Source: Oscillatoriophycideae cyanobacterium NC_groundwater_1537_Pr4_S-0.65um_50_18
GTDB lineage: Bacteria; Cyanobacteriota; Cyanobacteriia; Elainellales; Elainellaceae
DNA: 64,000 nucleotides
Assembly (NCBI GenBank): GCA_016208305.1
Contig: JACQYI010000059.1
Coordinates: 52,244-116,243 of the forward strand
Direction: 5' to 3'
Shown here: in pieces, positions 61,530 to 64,000 of the stretch
How positions within the stretch are numbered: position 1 is the first letter of the stretch
Layout of the letters: the number at the start of each line of letters is the position of its first letter
Notes under the pieces: model-generated
Told to the model about the DNA's origin: nothing
The model's input: the letters and a program-made list of their open reading frames with translations, nothing else
Databases searched by the model: none
Program-made: the position numbers and the translations under genes

Positions 61530-62687
61530 CTAAGACTCATAGCTTATAACCTGGGACAAAGAACTCGCTATGCAATAACTTAGCTCTACCGGCACCGCAT
61601 TACCGATTTGCCTCATAGATTCTGTCCATGACCCCAAAATCCTATAGTTATCAGGAAAGGTTTGAATTCGTTTAGCTTCAAATGTAGTGTAGTAACGTAT
61701 TCGACCATCCTGATATCGAATCATATTTTCCCCTCCAGGGACACCATGATCCCCTGCCTTGAGGGTTTTAGATGGCATATCTATATAGCTTCCAGTATGG
61801 CCAGGATATGATCTAGCACCTCCCCTTAAAACATGCTCAGCATCAAAACCACCTTCAGTATCAGGTTCTGGTAGTTCTCCAATTTGATCTCGAACTGTTC
61901 TCCATGGCTTTAAGGGAGGAGAAAACAAAGTAGGCTGCTGCATCAATTGCTCAATCCGCTGTTGAGTTCTTTTATCTAGATAGTCCAATCCTGATGGTTT
62001 AACTCCATGCCTCTCCCAGTAATCAAAACTGACAAACTGTGACCATAGCAAAGAATCAAAAGAATGGGATTTTTGAGGAAAAGACCACTCGATATTCAAA
62101 TCTTCTCTGATTCCAACAATAAAAACTCGTTCACGCCGTTGAGGAATTCCATAATTTGCAGCATCTAGCAAACGAAAAACAACATTGTATTTGACTCCTT
62201 CATGCCTTCCTGAAGTATGAATTTTTTCGAGTCTTGCTAAGTGATCTTTCCAGCATTCTGAATCTCTAAGAGAAACCTCAGGATATCTTAATCTTAATAT
62301 TATGTACTCGAAATAGTTGCTAAATGATTTGCGCAAAATACCCTTAACGTTCTCAAGAATAAAGGCTTTGGGTGTACAAACACTTATCGCCTTACAGGCA
62401 TAAGGAAACATATCTCGTTGATCTGCACTTCCTTTATGCTTTCCTCCCATTGAAAATGGCTGACATGGAGGACCACCTGAGATTATGTCGATATGACCAA
62501 ACTGATCAAATTGAAATGTACGGATATCTGTATTGTGGATAAACTGATCGCCATAATTGTAAGCCAATGTTAGACAAGCATCATTATTTATTTCAACAAA
62601 GGCTTTGTGCTGAATTCCAGCCATCTCCAAGCCTTTGGCCAGTCCTCCTGCACCTGTAAACAACTCTAAACAAGACAGTCTAGGCAT
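61530..62687 (-). CDS. DNA (cytosine-5) methyltransferase, Eco29kI-like
   Basis: 385 residues. C5-methyltransferase motifs in order: LELFTGAGGLAKGLEMAG (I), GGPPCQPFS with catalytic Cys75 (IV), FILENVKGIL (VI), YGIPQRRERVFIVG (VIII), a target-recognition region (about 230-310), and GNAVPVELSYCIASS (X). It overlaps the restriction gene by 8 bp. By analogy with M.Eco29kI it should protect CCGCGG, but specificity is inferred from the partner nuclease only. Confidence 0.93.
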   Translation of the reverse strand: MPRLSCLELFTGAGGLAKGLEMAGIQHKAFVEINNDACLTLAYNYGDQFIHNTDIRTFQFDQFGHIDIISGGPPCQPFSMGGKHKGSADQRDMFPYACKAISVCTPKAFILENVKGILRKSFSNYFEYIILRLRYPEVSLRDSECWKDHLARLEKIHTSGRHEGVKYNVVFRLLDAANYGIPQRRERVFIVGIREDLNIEWSFPQKSHSFDSLLWSQFVSFDYWERHGVKPSGLDYLDKRTQQRIEQLMQQPTLFSPPLKPWRTVRDQIGELPEPDTEGGFDAEHVLRGGARSYPGHTGSYIDMPSKTLKAGDHGVPGGENMIRYQDGRIRYYTTFEAKRIQTFPDNYRILGSWTESMRQIGNAVPVELSYCIASSLSQVISYES

Positions 62688-63324
62688 CTTCTACACTCAA
62701 TCTAGCCATAAAATTTTCAATGCTTTGAAGTAGCTCTTCTTTAGTACCGTGAATCCCTTGGCACTTTATAGCCCAGGGTCGCCCTGGATGACAAACATCC
62801 CAATCTGATTTGGCTTGCGCGTATCTGCCTTTTCCAGGATCATGATTGCCGAATCCATCAATCAGAGTGTTCCAAATCGGTTGGTATTTTCTAATAAGTG
62901 CAGCTTCTACAGTACCAATCAAATCACTTTCTTTGCCTTCGAGAATCATGAAGCGGCAGAAAAAATCAGATCTATCTAAATTCTCTGCTAGATCTATGCT
63001 ACGGCCATGTTGGTTAATTCGATTGTTTAGCTCGTAGCTTTGGGTATTTACAGGTATTAGCTGTCTAGCTTGACGCCACCCTTTTGGAACTGCTTTCCCA
63101 ACATAAATAGGCATGTGGAACGCAGTTCTATTGACTAAATTAAATCTTGAGTAGATGCCAGATTTTGCAATGCAATATAGCGCGTAAATTCCTGTGCCAT
63201 GAAACCGTTTTGGAGCAGGAATTGGATGTACAGGTGTGCCGTTAAAAAAGCGTATCGTGTCTTTTACAACCTCGTCAAAGTCAGGAGAAACGTACACATG
63301 TTTGGAACGGTCGAAAATAGTCAT
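62680..63324 (-). CDS. Eco29kI-family GIY-YIG restriction endonuclease
   Basis: 214 residues, the length I recall for R.Eco29kI. GTGIYALYC (GIY, Tyr47) and PIYVGKAVPKGWRQAR (YIG equivalent, Tyr74) define the GIY-YIG nuclease. Arg102, His106 (NRINQH), Glu140 (TVEAAL) and Asn152 (WNTLIDGFGN) sit at constant offset (-2) from residues I remember as catalytic in Eco29kI. The expected target is CCGCGG. It is transcribed first, with the methyltransferase gene overlapping its end. Confidence 0.88.
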   Translation of the reverse strand: MTIFDRSKHVYVSPDFDEVVKDTIRFFNGTPVHPIPAPKRFHGTGIYALYCIAKSGIYSRFNLVNRTAFHMPIYVGKAVPKGWRQARQLIPVNTQSYELNNRINQHGRSIDLAENLDRSDFFCRFMILEGKESDLIGTVEAALIRKYQPIWNTLIDGFGNHDPGKGRYAQAKSDWDVCHPGRPWAIKCQGIHGTKEELLQSIENFMARLSVEDA

Positions 63325-63465
63325 ATAAGCTGGAATGTAGACCGATAACCTTAAGCGTAGGAACGTTTCATTATATTAGATCCCTCTCCGTTCATTCTCG
63401 ACACCAGTTAAAAACCGATTGCAGCGTATCGCAACTAGACAGCTAACTTGTTATTGGACTGAAAG

Positions 63466-63612
63466 TTTCTGCATATCTACCCTAAATGAGGTGGATAGCC
63501 AGATGGTTTCTGCATATCATCTCAAATCAGGTGGATCGCAAGAATCTTTCCGTATATTGTGCCAATTTAGCGAGATAGGCAGAATCTTTCCGACTATTTT
63601 CAGGATGCTTCT
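63466..63612. repeat. Four direct repeats of 40-41 bp
   Basis: Units start at 63466, 63507, 63547 and 63587 with TTTCTGCATATC, TTTCTGCATATC, TTTCCGTATATT and TTTCCGACTATT. Shared positions follow (AATnAG, GGATnGC, AGAATC); the last unit is partial. The spacing is about four helical turns. They lie between the restriction gene and a small ORF. This may be a transposase or recombinase binding array or a regulator-binding region. Confidence 0.6.
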
Positions 63613-63621
63613 CTAGAGAGA

Positions 63622-63846
63622 ATGGGGAACCCATCCGATCGCCCCCCAGATCAAAAAATCCTGACAATTGCCGTTAACAAATTTCTCAGTACGCTTGTGC
63701 TGAGGCAGCTTTTATTTTATGCTTTGCGACACTGGGATTTCCAACCAGGACACGAGCTTAAGGTATGGACGCTGATGAGGGAAGTTGACCGCGACCCCCA
63801 CCAGCTAACCTGCCGTTCTGGGCAAGCAGAAGGCTGGCTGAGTTGA
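63622..63846 (+). CDS. Hypothetical protein after the repeat array
   Basis: 74 residues from ATG 63622, with AGAGAG just upstream. VNKFLSTLVLRQLLFYALRH followed by FQPGHELKVWTLMREVDRDP looks like a genuine small folded protein, but no family is recognised. It directly follows the 40-bp repeats, which may carry its promoter. An AT-rich ~100 bp gap leads to the next gene. Confidence 0.45.
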   Translation: MGNPSDRPPDQKILTIAVNKFLSTLVLRQLLFYALRHWDFQPGHELKVWTLMREVDRDPHQLTCRSGQAEGWLS

Positions 63847-63950
63847 TTTTAAGTCATCAAATGCCTTGCTAATGCAAAAACAAAGTGGTTGGCTAACCAC
63901 GCCTTAAGCTTTTCTTCTCTACAAATACCCATTAGCAAGGTAATACCATC

Positions 63951-64000
63951 ATGACGACAGAGTTCAACGAACTGCTGACAGACCATCCTGCCGATCGATC
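63951..64000 (+). CDS. Start of an unidentified gene (partial)
   Basis: ATG 63951 opens a frame to the window end (MTTEFNELLTDHPADRS), with AAGGTAA 7 bases upstream. Too short to identify. Confidence 0.45.
   Translation, partial: MTTEFNELLTDHPADR

Noticed and set aside
63466..63612. CRISPR array
   Set aside because: The whole 40-bp unit is conserved rather than a repeat with unique spacers, units diverge along the array, and no cas genes are nearby.

Overview
The window is chromosomal DNA from a phycoerythrin-containing cyanobacterium, probably filamentous and of the Leptolyngbya/Oscillatoriales type. The evidence is the very frequent HIP1 octamer (GCGATCGC), a complete phycoerythrin linker/lyase operon, an RpaB-type response regulator, and the plsX-fabH pair. 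The species cannot be named from the sequence alone.

Layout. 0-1 kb: end of a PRC-barrel gene, a TMEM14-like gene and a MITE-like element. 1-5.6 kb: a minus-strand operon with the gene order of cpeCDESTR (rod linkers CpeC/D/E, bilin lyases CpeS and CpeT, activator CpeR), behind a consensus promoter and an L-Box-like repeat. 5.6-9.5 kb: HEAT and ankyrin repeat proteins, a YdeI-like protein and a dienelactone hydrolase. 9.8-13.8 kb: an AT-rich island with a Trypco1-type protein, a trypsin-like protease, a TPR protein, two tiny overlapping ORFs and a retron-type reverse transcriptase. This is my main candidate for an undescribed defence or conflict system. 14-18.1 kb: aldo/keto reductase with its MerR regulator, a receiver-like protein, a phytol-kinase-like protein and a TIGR01777 epimerase. 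18.4-23.5 kb: a tightly packed operon of a NACHT NTPase with a long HEAT array, an MntA/HepT (MNT-HEPN) pair and a CHAT caspase-like protein, the second candidate system. 23.5-24.7 kb: small toxin-antitoxin-like genes among HIP1-rich palindromic repeats.

24.7-57.6 kb is mostly housekeeping: HtrA protease, a transketolase-like enzyme, a glutamine amidotransferase, a large PAS/GAF histidine kinase with a receiver-kinase partner, a DMT transporter, ATP sulfurylase, RadA, RpaB, PlsX, FabH, HisA, an RluA-type pseudouridine synthase, a family-4 uracil-DNA glycosylase, an aspartate aminotransferase, a GH8 glycosidase, RidA, a Nudix hydrolase and a zinc metallopeptidase. 57.7-64 kb is a second accessory zone: a decayed alpha/beta hydrolase, a methyltransferase, a SnoaL-like fragment, an APH-type kinase, an Eco29kI-like type II restriction-modification pair with an attC-like palindrome downstream, and an array of four 40-41 bp repeats.

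The CpeR and L-Box findings suggest light-colour-controlled phycoerythrin synthesis, although the cpeBA structural genes are outside the window. The two conflict cassettes, the restriction-modification pair and the small toxin-antitoxin genes indicate at least four separate defence-type acquisitions. No tRNA, rRNA or CRISPR array was recognised. All functional calls rest on motif recognition by eye; no database search was run.
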